From Amycolatopsis sp. FBCC-B4732 (GTDB taxonomy: Bacteria; Actinomycetota; Actinomycetes; Mycobacteriales; Pseudonocardiaceae), in NCBI RefSeq assembly GCF_023008405.1, contig NZ_CP095376.1, positions 1,698,001 through 1,762,000 of the forward strand: a stretch of DNA of 64,000 bases, read 5' to 3'. Each line of letters starts with the position of its first letter. Positions within the stretch are counted from its first letter, which is position 1. The translations under genes and the position numbers were made by a program. The notes under the pieces are model-generated. The model was given only the letters and a program-made list of their open reading frames with translations, searched no databases and was not told the DNA's origin. Positions 44,515 through 53,631 of the stretch are shown in pieces.

Positions 44515-45055
44515 CGCGACGGGGATCAGCTGGTCGCGAGCCAGCCGCTCGGACAGTTGCTTTTCGGGCACCACCGTTTCGAAGCGTTTGAGAAAGGCGG
44601 GCGTGAGCGGTGACGTCCATGCCGGCGTCGACGGCGGCCTTGGCCGTACGCAGCGCGTCGTCGGGGAGTTTGCGTGGCCGGCCAGGTGAGCCGCCGCGGG
44701 CTTCGAGAGCGGCACGGGCATCGGCGGCGCGTTCGAGCATGAACGTGCGTTCCATCTGGGCGAACAGCGCGAGCATCGCGACGGTGATCTGCGCCATCGG
44801 TTGAGGCACGCGCGATGTTGCGCCGGGCCGGGCAGGTTCGAGGCGGTGATGGTGTCGCCGGGCGGGCGTAGGCCAGCAGCCGCTGCAGGCCGTCGCGGTC
44901 GGCGTTCGCGCCGGTGCGCTTGTCCACGTAGATCCGCTCGTCGGGGACGCCGGCGGCTAGGGCGTCGAGCTGGCGGGGCAGGTCCTGCTTCTTGGTGGAG
45001 ACGCGGGCGTAGCCGAGCTCGAGCCCGGCAGGGCGTGGCGGTCCTGGGTCGGACG
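44515..45055 (-). pseudogene. Broken resolvase/invertase (small serine recombinase)
   Basis: Reading the reverse strand, ELGYARVSTKKQDLPRQLDA (about 45,020-44,960) is the catalytic N-terminus with the Ser in RVST. RIYVDKRTGANADRDGLQRL follows, still in frame. The sequence ARPGDTITASNL is one frame over. AMLALFAQMERTFMLERAAD (about 44,785-44,725) is the long helix, and GRPRKLPDDALRTAKAAVDA starts the C-terminal helix-turn-helix. At least two frameshifts are needed. It is a DNA invertase/resolvase of the Hin type, now inactive. It abuts the CHAP fragment, so this area is a graveyard of broken genes. Confidence 0.75.
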
Positions 45056-45115
45056 TCGTGGGTGGCCGGCGGAGGGGTGGTCTTCTTGTCGCGGGTGGTC
45101 AACGGGAACCTCCGG

Positions 45116-45620
45116 TCACGACTTCGGGAGCAAGGTGACGCTGAGCTGGCCGTCGACGCCCCCGGTGACGGCCAGCGGCCCGGGGCCGCGGACAGTGGCG
45201 CTCTTCCCGTCGTCCGCGATGTCCAGGTGCCACCCGGCGCGGGGGTCATGGGGTGGCTGAGGCCGGTCTCGCAGCAGCTTGACTTTCTTCACTGGGTCGT
45301 CGCTGGGCTGCCAGCTGAACCGGCGGTCGCCGATGACGTGCTGCCATTCCGGAGCGGGGGTCAGCTCGAAACACGATGGTGTCGCCGGCGCTCCGGTCCA
45401 GGCTCCACGTTTTGACGTCGAACACCCCCTTGATGACGCCGTCGGCCACCGCCACCACGACCTTGCCGAACTTCTCCATCACGGCATCTACACCCCGCTG
45501 CCGGATCTTCCAGCCTTTCGCGGTGACAGCGCGGACATCGTCCCGCTCGCTGTAGCGGGAGCTGATGTTGATCGCGAGCACGTTCACGAAGTCCGGCTGT
45601 GACTGGTCGTCGGTGGTCAT
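45116..45620 (-). pseudogene. Hypothetical gene with single-base insertion
   Basis: From the ATG at 45620 (GAGGAGGG upstream) the reverse frame reads DFVNVLAINISSRYSERDDV, then WKIRQRGVDAVMEKFGKVVV and VFDVKTWSLDRSAGDTIVF. The natural continuation, FELTPAPEWQHVIGDRRFSW and on to a stop at 45116, is one base out of register. Removing one A from the AAA at 45369-45371 restores a 167-residue protein. Family unknown. The clean single break suggests a recent mutation or a sequencing error. Confidence 0.7.
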
Positions 45621-45644
45621 CGCGGGTTCCCTCCTCGAGGAGCC

Positions 45645-45870
45645 GTGTCGGTGCGCTGGTCGTGCAGTTCGTCGGACAGAATCGGCGGTAGTGGTCACGG
45701 TAGACGCCACCGCGACGCGGCGGCGCAGGTCTTCGCAGACGTCGTAGAGGTAGATGTTGACGGCCGGGGCGTTGCGCCGCGCCTCCCCATCCTTGGCGGC
45801 GCGTCGAAGGCGACCTCGACCTCGCCGCGGTGCAGCGCTGCCGACTCCAACTACCTCGGCCCCGTCTGCT
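45645..45870 (-). pseudogene. Pvc16/DUF4255-like remnant
   Basis: A reverse-strand fragment reads EVEVAFDAPPRMG in one frame and then RRNAPAVNIYLYDVCEDLRR in the next. This resembles the N-terminus of DUF4255/Pvc16 proteins of contractile injection systems, which have a FDAP...NVYLYDIREDL pattern. Only about 60 residues remain and one frameshift interrupts them. No other injection-system gene is nearby. The flanking 45,870-45,953 holds nothing recognised. Confidence 0.4.
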
Positions 45871-45953
45871 CTGCCCCTGATTGAACACGCGGAGGGATAG
45901 CTGCGGGTGCTTGTCGGCACCCGGACTTCCTGTTTAAGTGCTAGAAGCCGCGA

Positions 45954-48900
45954 TTATCCAAGATTATCGTTGATTTCCGGTATACCTTCGACAAAGCCAC
46001 CAACTTCAGTGAGATACGAATTGACTATCGCCTCGATTGGCCAAATATGCGCCCTCCAGAGCTGTTCGACTTCCCGGAGATTGATCGGCTCGTCAACCAC
46101 TACGCCTCGATATTGAGTCACGCTATCCAATAGTGCGTCAATATTCTTGTTTCTCGTACCTGCGACAGGGAGAAATAGTCTCAGTATCAGATTGACGCCG
46201 TCCTCGAGGAACCACTTCGGATCTGTTAAGCTTGGAATTTCTTCCAAAATGTCAGGATGGGCAATAACGGTTGCCGCGAGTGCGAATCCGCATGGCTTAT
46301 GGACGTCATTGTGGCTCAAAAGAAACTCAACGAGACTCTTTGCTTGGTCAATTGTTGTGGCTGCAACTCTGAGCTTGAGTAGCATTTCAATATGGATAAG
46401 TGCGGATTCAAGCTCCTTCGGCTCGACACTCGATGTATCCTTGATGAGGAGGACGTTTAATCCATCGTTGCGTCCGTTTGCTGCACCGTGCGCTAGCCAC
46501 GGCCTAATCACGTCTGACCAATTGTCATGGGGGCCCGCCCAAAAGGAGCTATTGACGAACGCTTCGCCGAATCGGTGAATCAGCTCCAGGTTGCGGTCAT
46601 TTGATAGCCTCGCTTGTTGAGTCGAGGGATCGAGCCCGTAAGAGGGATAAGCGCCGAGCTTGACGCAGTCACCGATACGGTCCAGGAACGAGATTGTGGC
46701 GTGCCAAGCACTGACGGATAAGCCAGCCTGCCATAGTGCCAGCAATGACCGCCACGGTCCAAAGGGGTCGTTATTGGGGCCGACGACGATCCGGATTATC
46801 GAGTTCTGCTGGTTCGGGCTGAGCGCCAGTCGAAGGAAGACAAGGTTGGCGGAGTACGCCGCTAGTCGCGCAATCTGGTCGTCGTCGTCGGAAAGGTAGG
46901 CGCGGTAGCGCTCAGATTGGGGCCGGACGCGGTGGCGGTCGATAAGCAGGTCCAACACCTCCAACATCTGCTCAACCTCGATTTGCGAAAGTTGCCTCCC
47001 GAGCTGCGTGACGAAGGTCAGCGCAGGACGCAATTGCGCCAAGGGCTGATGTGAAAGCAGCGCAAAGAACAGATCGTCGTTGGGTGTCCGCATCTCACCT
47101 CGGTGTGAACTAAAAGCTGCTCTTGTTACCTCATGGAGCTCATCGATCACCCGGCTTGCAACGAGGTAATCCCCAAAAGTTGAATGCAGGAACTCGTAGC
47201 GCTGATCGCGTTCTCCTGAGACACGGGACTCACTCGCGTAGACAAAAAAGAATTCTCCGAGTGCTCTTTCATTGATATCAATCGCTTTGCGTCCACCAGT
47301 GAGTGCCTTCAGGTCGTCCTCGAGTTGGCGCGCCGTGATGTCCTGAGTACCCCTGTTGAACATGCCTAGCGACGCTGTCGACAGTCTCGCGAGGTGTTTG
47401 TCGACGCGCCTTCGCATCTCTTGAGGCGGGAGTGTTCCAGAAGACTTCTCTGCCTCTCGCTCGGCGAAATGTTCCAGCAGGCGGCGGTATAGCTCAGCGG
47501 AAGAGATTCGCTCATCTATCGTTGTTACCTCGGGATTGGAGACGTAAATAGCCATCATTAGAAGGAGCAGTGGTTGGGCAATGAGCTTCCGCTGACTTAG
47601 GGCGACTTCCGGTGGAAACTGCCGAACGGTGCCTGCAACGATACCCGCAGCGTTGGCGCGGTGCCACGACGTAAGCCAGGACTGGATTCGGTCGTCGGTG
47701 AAGTCCTCCAGCTTGATCATTGTGGTGCCGGGAGCGATGTCTACACGATCGCACGCGAGAGTGCGGCTGGTCACGATGACAGAAACGGGGTGGCCTTGAT
47801 CAGCTTCCCGTCGTTGGAAGTCGGCCACCGCCTCAAGGTAGCCGTACAGCCTGGTGTGGGTCTGCTGCAGCAGCTCGTCCAGGCCGTCGAGGATGACTAC
47901 TTTCACAGTGTCCACGCTCTGATCCACCAATTGCGTCCATATGACGCGCTCGCCCGTGATGTAATCGAGCGCTTGTTGAATCTGTGCTAGAACCGAGCTG
48001 TGCCCATCGGTCCTCCGCAACGGCACTCTGACGACTGTGTAACCGCTTGCGGGTAGTCTGCTAGCCAGTACTTTGCTCAGCATGCTCTTGCCCGCCCCTG
48101 GATGACCAAGCAGTAACAGCGGCCTACTGGTTGATTCTGTGGAGGCCAGATGTGCCATCAGTCGGATGTGAAGGTCGTTGTGCAATGGCTGCTCGGACCA
48201 CCAAGTGTCGTCTGCGGGGCGCGAAGCGTCATCGACGACAGCAAAACGGTAGTCAGGGGTAAGAAAAGCTTGCTTGACGCTCGGAAACATGAGGTGCTTG
48301 CCGTATCGGGCTCCGGTCGACTTACGCAGTATCGGATCGTCGAGAACCGATCGGTTGGCCCTGGCGACTCGGTCTGGTTGGTCAGCCAATCTTCGCTCGC
48401 CTGGGTCAACGAAGGTTGATAAGGCTCGCTCGAGCCGGGAGAGTGCAGAGTCATTGCCGTAGAGCAGGTCGTCGCGAAGTGCGCGAACCTCTGAACGTGT
48501 GGCAGCATGCTCAGTGACAACTGCCCACGCCTGGAACTCTGGGATCTCCGCCATTAGCGCTACGTAATGCGACTCGTATCGTCGGGAAGCGTTCTCGGGT
48601 ATTTGGGATGAGTGAGTGAAGCTAGATTTATTTGTTGTAGTGAGTAGGTGGCCAAATGAACGCACCACCTCGCGGTGCAGTAATCTCTGCCATTTATTTA
48701 CGTCTTCTATGTTTTCGGAGAAACCGTGATGCACGCTGGGTGTGGGGACGTTACTCATGTAGAGCTGACTGATGCTAACTTGGGCAATATTCGCTTTATC
48801 GACTTCGGATAGTTTCAAGAGATCGTAATCATCGCCCAGGGCTTCGCGTAGCGCCTCGAAATAGGCCGACACCACCAACACAGTGTGAGCGGCGGTCATC

Positions 48901-49181
48901 TGCTCGACCCGTTCCGGGAAGGGGATATTTTTCCGCCTGCTAGGTAACCCTGCCAGAGCTTGAGAAACCAGTCGGACAGCCTCGTTCTTCTGGTCGACCC
49001 AGCCCCACAGCGCTGTGAAAAAGACCACGGGGGCAGTCGCCGGGTTGCTCAGTAACGCCCCGATGCCTGCGCCTAAGACGACGCCGCCAAGGAGAAGGTC
49101 GATTCTCTTGATCCACTTATGGTCATGCTTTCCAAGCAGCCGTAGGGCGCCCTCGTAGGTCAAAGCCTGATCCGAAGCCAT
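45954..49181 (-). CDS. Membrane-anchored NACHT-domain ATPase, candidate defence protein
   Basis: A 1,075-residue protein from the ATG at 49181. Residues about 22-57 contain two hydrophobic stretches (LLLGGVVLGAGIGALL and ATAPVVFFTALWGWV), predicting membrane attachment. The NACHT module has Walker A LLLGHPGAGKSMLSKVL (about 360) and Walker B KVVILDGLDELLQQ (about 428), then VIVTSRTLACDRVD. YEFLHSTFGDYLVASRVIDE marks the winged-helix end near 680. The C-terminal 350 residues are helical, probably the sensor. No nuclease or TIR effector is seen, so the N-terminal membrane segment may be the effector. G+C is markedly lower than in the flanks. It is a single-gene unit. Confidence 0.8.
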   Translation of the reverse strand: MASDQALTYEGALRLLGKHDHKWIKRIDLLLGGVVLGAGIGALLSNPATAPVVFFTALWGWVDQKNEAVRLVSQALAGLPSRRKNIPFPERVEQMTAAHTVLVVSAYFEALREALGDDYDLLKLSEVDKANIAQVSISQLYMSNVPTPSVHHGFSENIEDVNKWQRLLHREVVRSFGHLLTTTNKSSFTHSSQIPENASRRYESHYVALMAEIPEFQAWAVVTEHAATRSEVRALRDDLLYGNDSALSRLERALSTFVDPGERRLADQPDRVARANRSVLDDPILRKSTGARYGKHLMFPSVKQAFLTPDYRFAVVDDASRPADDTWWSEQPLHNDLHIRLMAHLASTESTSRPLLLLGHPGAGKSMLSKVLASRLPASGYTVVRVPLRRTDGHSSVLAQIQQALDYITGERVIWTQLVDQSVDTVKVVILDGLDELLQQTHTRLYGYLEAVADFQRREADQGHPVSVIVTSRTLACDRVDIAPGTTMIKLEDFTDDRIQSWLTSWHRANAAGIVAGTVRQFPPEVALSQRKLIAQPLLLLMMAIYVSNPEVTTIDERISSAELYRRLLEHFAEREAEKSSGTLPPQEMRRRVDKHLARLSTASLGMFNRGTQDITARQLEDDLKALTGGRKAIDINERALGEFFFVYASESRVSGERDQRYEFLHSTFGDYLVASRVIDELHEVTRAAFSSHRGEMRTPNDDLFFALLSHQPLAQLRPALTFVTQLGRQLSQIEVEQMLEVLDLLIDRHRVRPQSERYRAYLSDDDDQIARLAAYSANLVFLRLALSPNQQNSIIRIVVGPNNDPFGPWRSLLALWQAGLSVSAWHATISFLDRIGDCVKLGAYPSYGLDPSTQQARLSNDRNLELIHRFGEAFVNSSFWAGPHDNWSDVIRPWLAHGAANGRNDGLNVLLIKDTSSVEPKELESALIHIEMLLKLRVAATTIDQAKSLVEFLLSHNDVHKPCGFALAATVIAHPDILEEIPSLTDPKWFLEDGVNLILRLFLPVAGTRNKNIDALLDSVTQYRGVVVDEPINLREVEQLWRAHIWPIEAIVNSYLTEVGGFVEGIPEINDNLG

Positions 49182-49403
49182 ACGCCATTTTACCGCATTA
49201 CATCCAAGTGGCACGACGCTCGTCGCAACGATGACGCGAACCGCAGCATAACGTGTCACTTCGTTGAACGGCACATAACAGCCCGCTCAGCAGCATGGCG
49301 GGACCCGGCGGAGCCTCCTGTACGGCGAGGCGAGCCTTACCCCATGCCGGACGGAGCCTTGGTACTGCAACGGCAGTTGGTGGTGCTGTGGTAGATCTCC
49401 GTT

Positions 49404-50275
49404 GTGGTGGTCGATGTCGTGATGGATCAACTGGACCGGGTGCATGAGCGGATTGCGGGTCGGTTCGCGCGGTCGGAACCGCAGGATCGGGCGCGGAGTA
49501 TGTGTCCGGCCTGGTGGCAGGACTGGAGCGAAAGAACGGCTGGACGCTGGCCGAGCAGGTCGGTGAGGTGTCCCCGGACGGGATGCAACGGTTGCTGCGC
49601 TGGGCGGACTGGGACATCGACGGCGTCCGCGACGACCTGCGGAACTACGTATCGAGCACCTCGGCGGACCCGGTGGAGTGCTTATCATCGACGACACCGG
49701 GTTCTTGAAGAAAGGCACCCGTTCGGCCGGGGTGCAGCGGCAGTACTCCGGCACCGCCGGACGGATCGAGAACTGCCAGATCGGCACCTTCCTGGCCTAT
49801 GCCGGTGTTCGCGGGCATGCGCTGATCGACCGCGAGCTCTATCTGCCCGAGCCGTGGATCGCCGACCCGGATCGGTGCCGGCGGGCAGGGATCCCGGAGG
49901 GCACCGAGTTCGAGACCAAGCCGCGGCAGGCCATGGCGATGCTGGCCGGGCGTTCGCCGCGAAGGTGCCGTTCTCGGGGGTCACCGCTGATGAGGACTAC
50001 GGGCAGGTCAGGTACCTGCGCTTGTGGCTGGAAGCCCAGGACGCCGCGCACGTGCTGGCCACCAGGGTCAACGATATTCTGGTCACCATCGACGGCCGCG
50101 AAACCCGAACCGACGAGCTGATCACGGACGTGCCCGCCCGACCGTGGCGACGGCTATCGGTCGGCGCCGGAGCGCACGGGCCGCGGGAGTATGACTGGGC
50201 GCGGGTGCCGATCCGGATCGGCTGGCAGCCTGGGCGCGGGCTGCCGGTAGGTCCGCCTCAGCGCGGGGCATGTGT
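49404..50275 (+). pseudogene. IS701-family transposase remnant
   Basis: Fragments of one DDE transposase occur in three forward frames. VMDQLDRVHERIAGRFARSE starts it, then VSGLVAGLERKNGWTLAEQV and [40 protein letters not shown] carries a catalytic Asp, followed by [20 protein letters not shown] and later [20 protein letters not shown]. This is the IS701 order. Frame changes near 49,500, 49,675 and 49,950 and loss of the C-terminal third make it inactive. The 3' end runs into the tRNA-like fragment. Confidence 0.85.
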
Positions 50276-50341
50276 GGTCGCGGTGACTTTGCGCTATCAT
50301 GAGCGCATGATTTCCCCGAACCTGGGAGATCTCCCCCGTGT

Positions 50342-50366
50342 GGGGGTTCAAGTCCCCCTTTGAGCA
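50342..50366 (+). tRNA. 3' fragment of a tRNA-like sequence
   Basis: GGGGG-TTCAAGT-CCCCC is a perfect T-arm, followed by TTTGAGC A, the right length for an acceptor 3' strand plus discriminator. No matching GCTCAAA lies 50-70 bases upstream; the IS701 remnant is there instead. So only the 3' part survives, as happens when integrated elements are lost or rearranged at a tRNA target. A chance palindrome cannot be excluded. Confidence 0.4.
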
Positions 50367-50404
50367 CGCAAAGGTGGGAAATCTCCCGCGCAGTCGCGGG
50401 TTAC

Positions 50405-50427
50405 TCAAGCTGCAGGTCGGTGGCGAA
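50405..50427. other. Att-like repeat copy 2, beside the tRNA remnant
   Basis: These 23 bases are identical to 28475-28497 and share AGCTGCAGGTCGGTGGCG with 53538-53555. Here the sequence lies between the tRNA-like fragment and a gene fragment whose reading frame it extends, consistent with a recombination junction. Confidence 0.5.
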
Positions 50428-50610
50428 CTGAACATGTTGCACTCGGGGCGTGGTCAGCTGGCCTTGGCGGAAGTCGAAGTGCTGGGTTGGGCACCGGTGC
50501 ACGTCGGCCAAGGTGATGCAGTTCTGGAAGAACGGGTCCCACCGGGTGGGGTAGTGCATGCCGCGGGCGAGTTCAATTTCGCTCTCGCCGTCTTGGGTTC
50601 CGCGCCGCGG
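50428..50610 (-). pseudogene. C-terminal fragment of a DinB-like protein
   Basis: The reverse strand reads EIELARGMHYPTRWDPFFQN and then CITLADVHRCPTQHFDFRQGQ, resembling the conserved C-terminus of actinobacterial DinB-superfamily proteins (YPTRWDPFF...TLADVY...HFDFH...QLTL). The expected stop after QLT is missing and the frame runs on into the att-like sequence. Upstream is cut off by the MOSC gene boundary. So a host gene was truncated here, probably by integration. Confidence 0.55.
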
Positions 50611-50621
50611 TGGGGGCTGCG

Positions 50622-51176
50622 TCAGGCCGCGGGGGAGCGCATCACGGTGAGGGTCGCGGGACCGATCCGCAGGGTTCCGTCGTCGAGCGGGGCGCAGCGT
50701 ACGCCGCCGCGCCCGCGCAGGCCGCGGAACGCGCCGGGTGCCAGCACCACGTCCATCCAGGCGCAGGGGTGGGCCGGGCGGTAGGCCTGGAACCGGACTG
50801 GGCCCGTGCCGGAGTCGAGGTCGAAGACGGCGCCGGTTCCGCCTCGCGGCGCGGCCAGCTCGTCGGCGGGAAAGCCGCGGACGACGATGTTGCGCCGCGG
50901 CAGGTGCGGGTCCGGCACGGCGGCCAGATCGAGGTCCCGCGCGAGGACGTCGAGTGACTCGGCGGCGAAGAGGGTGACGGCGGCCCGGCGGTGGGCGGGC
51001 TGGTTGAAGTACCGGTCACCGACGAGCCCGTGCCCGGCGCGCACGGTCACCTCGTCGCGTTCGACGGGTTCGGGGTCGGGCCGCGGGCCGTCCGCCGGAC
51101 GGCTTTCGAAGGCGTGCGCGGGGGAGACCAGGAGCGCGACGATCTCCACCGGGATCGTCCGGTGCGGTTCCGGCAT
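50622..51176 (-). CDS. MOSC-domain protein
   Basis: A 184-residue protein of the MOSC family, a beta-barrel that binds sulfur or molybdenum-cofactor-type groups. VTVRAGHGLVGDRYFNQPAH starts the domain, LPRRNIVVRGFPADELA follows, and the conserved Cys occurs in YRPAHPCAWMD. The N-terminal VSPAHAFESRPADGPRPD is typical of stand-alone MOSC proteins. The start at the ATG at 51176 follows a GAGGAG-type site. It precedes nothing on its strand except the DinB fragment. Probably a chromosomal housekeeping gene. Substrate unknown. Confidence 0.85.
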   Translation of the reverse strand: MPEPHRTIPVEIVALLVSPAHAFESRPADGPRPDPEPVERDEVTVRAGHGLVGDRYFNQPAHRRAAVTLFAAESLDVLARDLDLAAVPDPHLPRRNIVVRGFPADELAAPRGGTGAVFDLDSGTGPVRFQAYRPAHPCAWMDVVLAPGAFRGLRGRGGVRCAPLDDGTLRIGPATLTVMRSPAA

Positions 51177-51228
51177 GGCTCTCCTCGAACGCGCCGGCGC
51201 GCGAACCGGAGTTCGCGCGCTGGGGGCC

Positions 51229-51687
51229 TCACTGGCCGCTGGTGAACAGGGTGCGGTAGTCGCCGTAGCCGGCGTCTTCCAGGTCGTCGAGGTGGATGAA
51301 CCGCAACGACGCGGAGTTGATGCAGTAGCGCATGCCGCCCTTGTCGAGCGGGCCGTCGTTGAAGACGTGGCCGAGGTGGCTGTCCGCGTGCAGTGAGCGG
51401 ACCTCGGCCCGGATCATCCCGTGGCTGAAGTCTTCGCGCTCGACGACGTTCGCCTTGTCGATCGGCTTGGTGAAGCTCGGCCACCCGGACCGGCTGTCGT
51501 ACTTGTCGACCGAAGCGAACAGCGGCTCGCCGGAGACGACGTCGACGTAGATGCCCGGCTCGTGGTTGTCCCAGTACGCGTTCGCGAAGGGACGCTCCGT
51601 GCCGTCCTGCTGGGTCACGCGGTACTGCTCCGGATCCAGCTGGGACACGGCTTCCGGATTCTTGTGGAACTTGGCCTGCTGAGGCAC
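51229..51687 (-). CDS. msrB: Peptide-methionine (R)-S-oxide reductase
   Basis: This 152-residue enzyme reduces methionine-R-sulfoxide in proteins. The GTG at 51687 follows GGGAG by about five bases. The MsrB core is complete: [12 protein letters not shown] near residue 75, [11 protein letters not shown] with the active-site His near 112, and [12 protein letters not shown] with the catalytic Cys near 129. The zinc-binding CxxC pairs of many MsrBs are absent ([11 protein letters not shown] in place of the first), so it is the zinc-free type. It lies 50 bases upstream of the MOSC gene on the same strand. Confidence 0.93.
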   Translation of the reverse strand: MPQQAKFHKNPEAVSQLDPEQYRVTQQDGTERPFANAYWDNHEPGIYVDVVSGEPLFASVDKYDSRSGWPSFTKPIDKANVVEREDFSHGMIRAEVRSLHADSHLGHVFNDGPLDKGGMRYCINSASLRFIHLDDLEDAGYGDYRTLFTSGQ

Positions 51688-51980
51688 AGCTCTCCCTTCC
51701 CCGCCTTGCGGCGCGAAGCTGGGGCACCAGGTGAAACGCACCTGGACGTGCAGGGGTACAGACGTGCGGCGCACCCGCGCTATTCCGTCGGAGGTCCGGT
51801 CGGCCCGGGCGCGTTCTTCTTTCGTAAGGACTGGGTGGACGCGGCCGACAGAGTGACTGTGCCGTCCCTGAAACGGACGCCACTTGAATGGAAACCACGG
51901 CCAGCACTGTGAAGGTGAAGGACAAAACGACACTCCGGCCCAGCAAGGTGCGCCGGTCGGACCTGGTCGACAGGCGACGA

Positions 51981-52640
51981 TCAGACGTCGACCCGGAAGT
52001 AGAGACCGTAGCGGGTCTCGAACTCGAGGAGGCTCAGTTCGGGGTGCAGGCGCAGCCGATCGTCTGCGTGCTCGCGACGCAGACGATCGACGACGCCTTC
52101 GACGAGGTCACCGATCTTCCGGAGGTTGACCAGCGTCTCGTGGCCTCGGACAACGCTGTAGTCGTTGGCCCATGGCTCCTCCGGGAACGCCACCAACGGG
52201 GTGTGCTCGTCGTGGGCGAGTCTGAAGAGGTGCGTCCGCTCCGGACGTTTGGACGGGCTCGCCAGCGAGTAATCGTGCGCCAGCGAGCATCGCAGCGCGT
52301 AGAGCGCTTCGATCGACGCCGAATCAAGGTCGGTGAAGCAGGCGAGTGCCTGATTGATAGCAGGACGGGGCTGGGCGATGGAAAAGTCGGCGAGCGTGAA
52401 GGTCTTGCCGATCTGGTCGAGCAGCACGAGGTAGGCGGTCGCTCCCAGCCACAACGTCGCGCTCTGCCTCACCAGGGTTCCCGTGGTGTCACGTCCGGCC
52501 GCGTGCCGGGCGTCTCCGAGAAGAGCGTTGAAACTCGAGCGGTACTGCCGGCCGTCCACTGCGGGTACGTCGACCAGATGCCTGGTGATGGCTGCTCGGG
52601 TTTTGTCGGTCTGGGACTGCGTGGTGGAGCCTGTACTCAT
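51981..52640 (-). CDS. Small HEPN-like protein
   Basis: A 219-residue, mostly helical protein from the ATG at 52640 (GGAAGGA upstream). The segment [20 protein letters not shown] near residue 118-135 has an RX4H pattern (RCSLAH) set in a helical context with an upstream Asp-rich helix, as in HEPN RNases. No antitoxin (MNT or other) is next to it. [20 protein letters not shown] near the C-terminus is helical too. A role in RNA cleavage is inferred from the motif alone; it could equally be a non-catalytic HEPN relative. Confidence 0.5.
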   Translation of the reverse strand: MSTGSTTQSQTDKTRAAITRHLVDVPAVDGRQYRSSFNALLGDARHAAGRDTTGTLVRQSATLWLGATAYLVLLDQIGKTFTLADFSIAQPRPAINQALACFTDLDSASIEALYALRCSLAHDYSLASPSKRPERTHLFRLAHDEHTPLVAFPEEPWANDYSVVRGHETLVNLRKIGDLVEGVVDRLRREHADDRLRLHPELSLLEFETRYGLYFRVDV

Positions 52641-52852
52641 GAGGATTCCTTCCTGCTTCAGCCTGAGCGGAGCCGAACAGGTCAGGATACGAGTACGCCG
52701 CAAGTCGGTTTCCGCAACGGCGTAACACGGCCCGGGTGCCCCGGTCTGTTGGCTGCGATCGGCCCACTCGGCTGAGCCCCACGGGGAACGCTCATCGGGA
52801 CTCGGAGCCGGTGATTCCCTCGTCCGGGTGGGTCGCCGCGGCGGCCGACGAG

Positions 52853-53300
52853 CTAAGATTTTCGTTCGAAACGCTCCAGGAACTGACCTGCGAGTTCCTG
52901 CCAGCCGATCAGGGGCACGTCGCTGCTGATCATCTGCAGCGCGTAGTCGAGGTCGTCGGTGCTCTCCGGTGTCCAGTCGTGCTGTCGCGGACGAATGTGC
53001 AAGATGGTTCCTTCTTGGGTCCAGTACAGGGCAAATACCTGCTTGTCGACGTCAGCCCGTGTCATGACGTGCACGCTGGCCAGGCCCTTGGCCAAGTCGG
53101 TGTTGACTTGCGGGAACTGAGTTCGGTACGACCACGACCGCCACGCGCCAGCGAATACCAGGTCGATCCTGACTTTGTCGTATGGCAGCGCGCACATCCA
53201 GTTCTTACCCTTGGCGAAGAAGCCCTCGACGTCGAGGCCGAACGGCCGAAGTGCATCGGGGAGCCGAGGCCGTCAAAGGGACTCCAATCGTCCGGGTACT
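52853..53300 (-). pseudogene. Hypothetical protein, probably frameshifted at the N-terminus
   Basis: From the ATG at 53197 the reverse frame encodes 114 residues (DKVRIDLVFAGAWRSWSYRT, TDDLDYALQMISSDVPLIGW). Upstream in the same frame, RPFGLDVEGFFAKGKNW is plainly coding but ends at a TGA near 53,280 with no start. The next frame over continues upstream as LLKYPDDWSPFDGLGS. So the true gene begins further up and was shifted near 53,275. It resembles small immunity-type or unknown proteins; no family is claimed. Confidence 0.5.
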
Positions 53301-53537
53301 TGAGCAATCTCTGCCGCCGCGCTGGACCGACCTCAGGTCGTGGCGTCAGCGGTACCGAACGAGCCCCTTGCAGCTGTCCGTCATCTGTCGGTTTGGGACG
53401 TACACCTGGACCCACGTCATCGATCTTGAGCTGCCCGCGACAGTCGCAGACAGACCGGAGATCTGACACCAACGGCACCGTCAACAGACGATCGCCGAGA
53501 CGACCGCCCACAGTTTCACTCAGTCGTGAATCACGGC

Positions 53538-53612
53538 AGCTGCAGGTCGGTGGCGTACTTGAGGGTGGGGTTATAGATCAACTCGGTCTCGGACACTCAA
53601 TTACCCCATAGA
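53538..53612. other. Att-like repeat copy 3, beside the split recombinase
   Basis: Closely matches 28480-28555 over about 75 bp, including GGGGTTATAGATCAACTCGG and TCTCGGACAC, with scattered differences. It begins about 20 bases past the stop of the truncated recombinase, the same relation as copy 1 to the second recombinase, so these two integrases and their flanking sites are homologous units. Confidence 0.6.
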
Positions 53613-53631
53613 ACCGCGCGTCGCGGCCAGG

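Noticed and set aside
45645..45870. A contractile injection system
   Set aside because: Only one short Pvc16-like fragment is visible; no sheath, tube, baseplate or AAA gene lies nearby.
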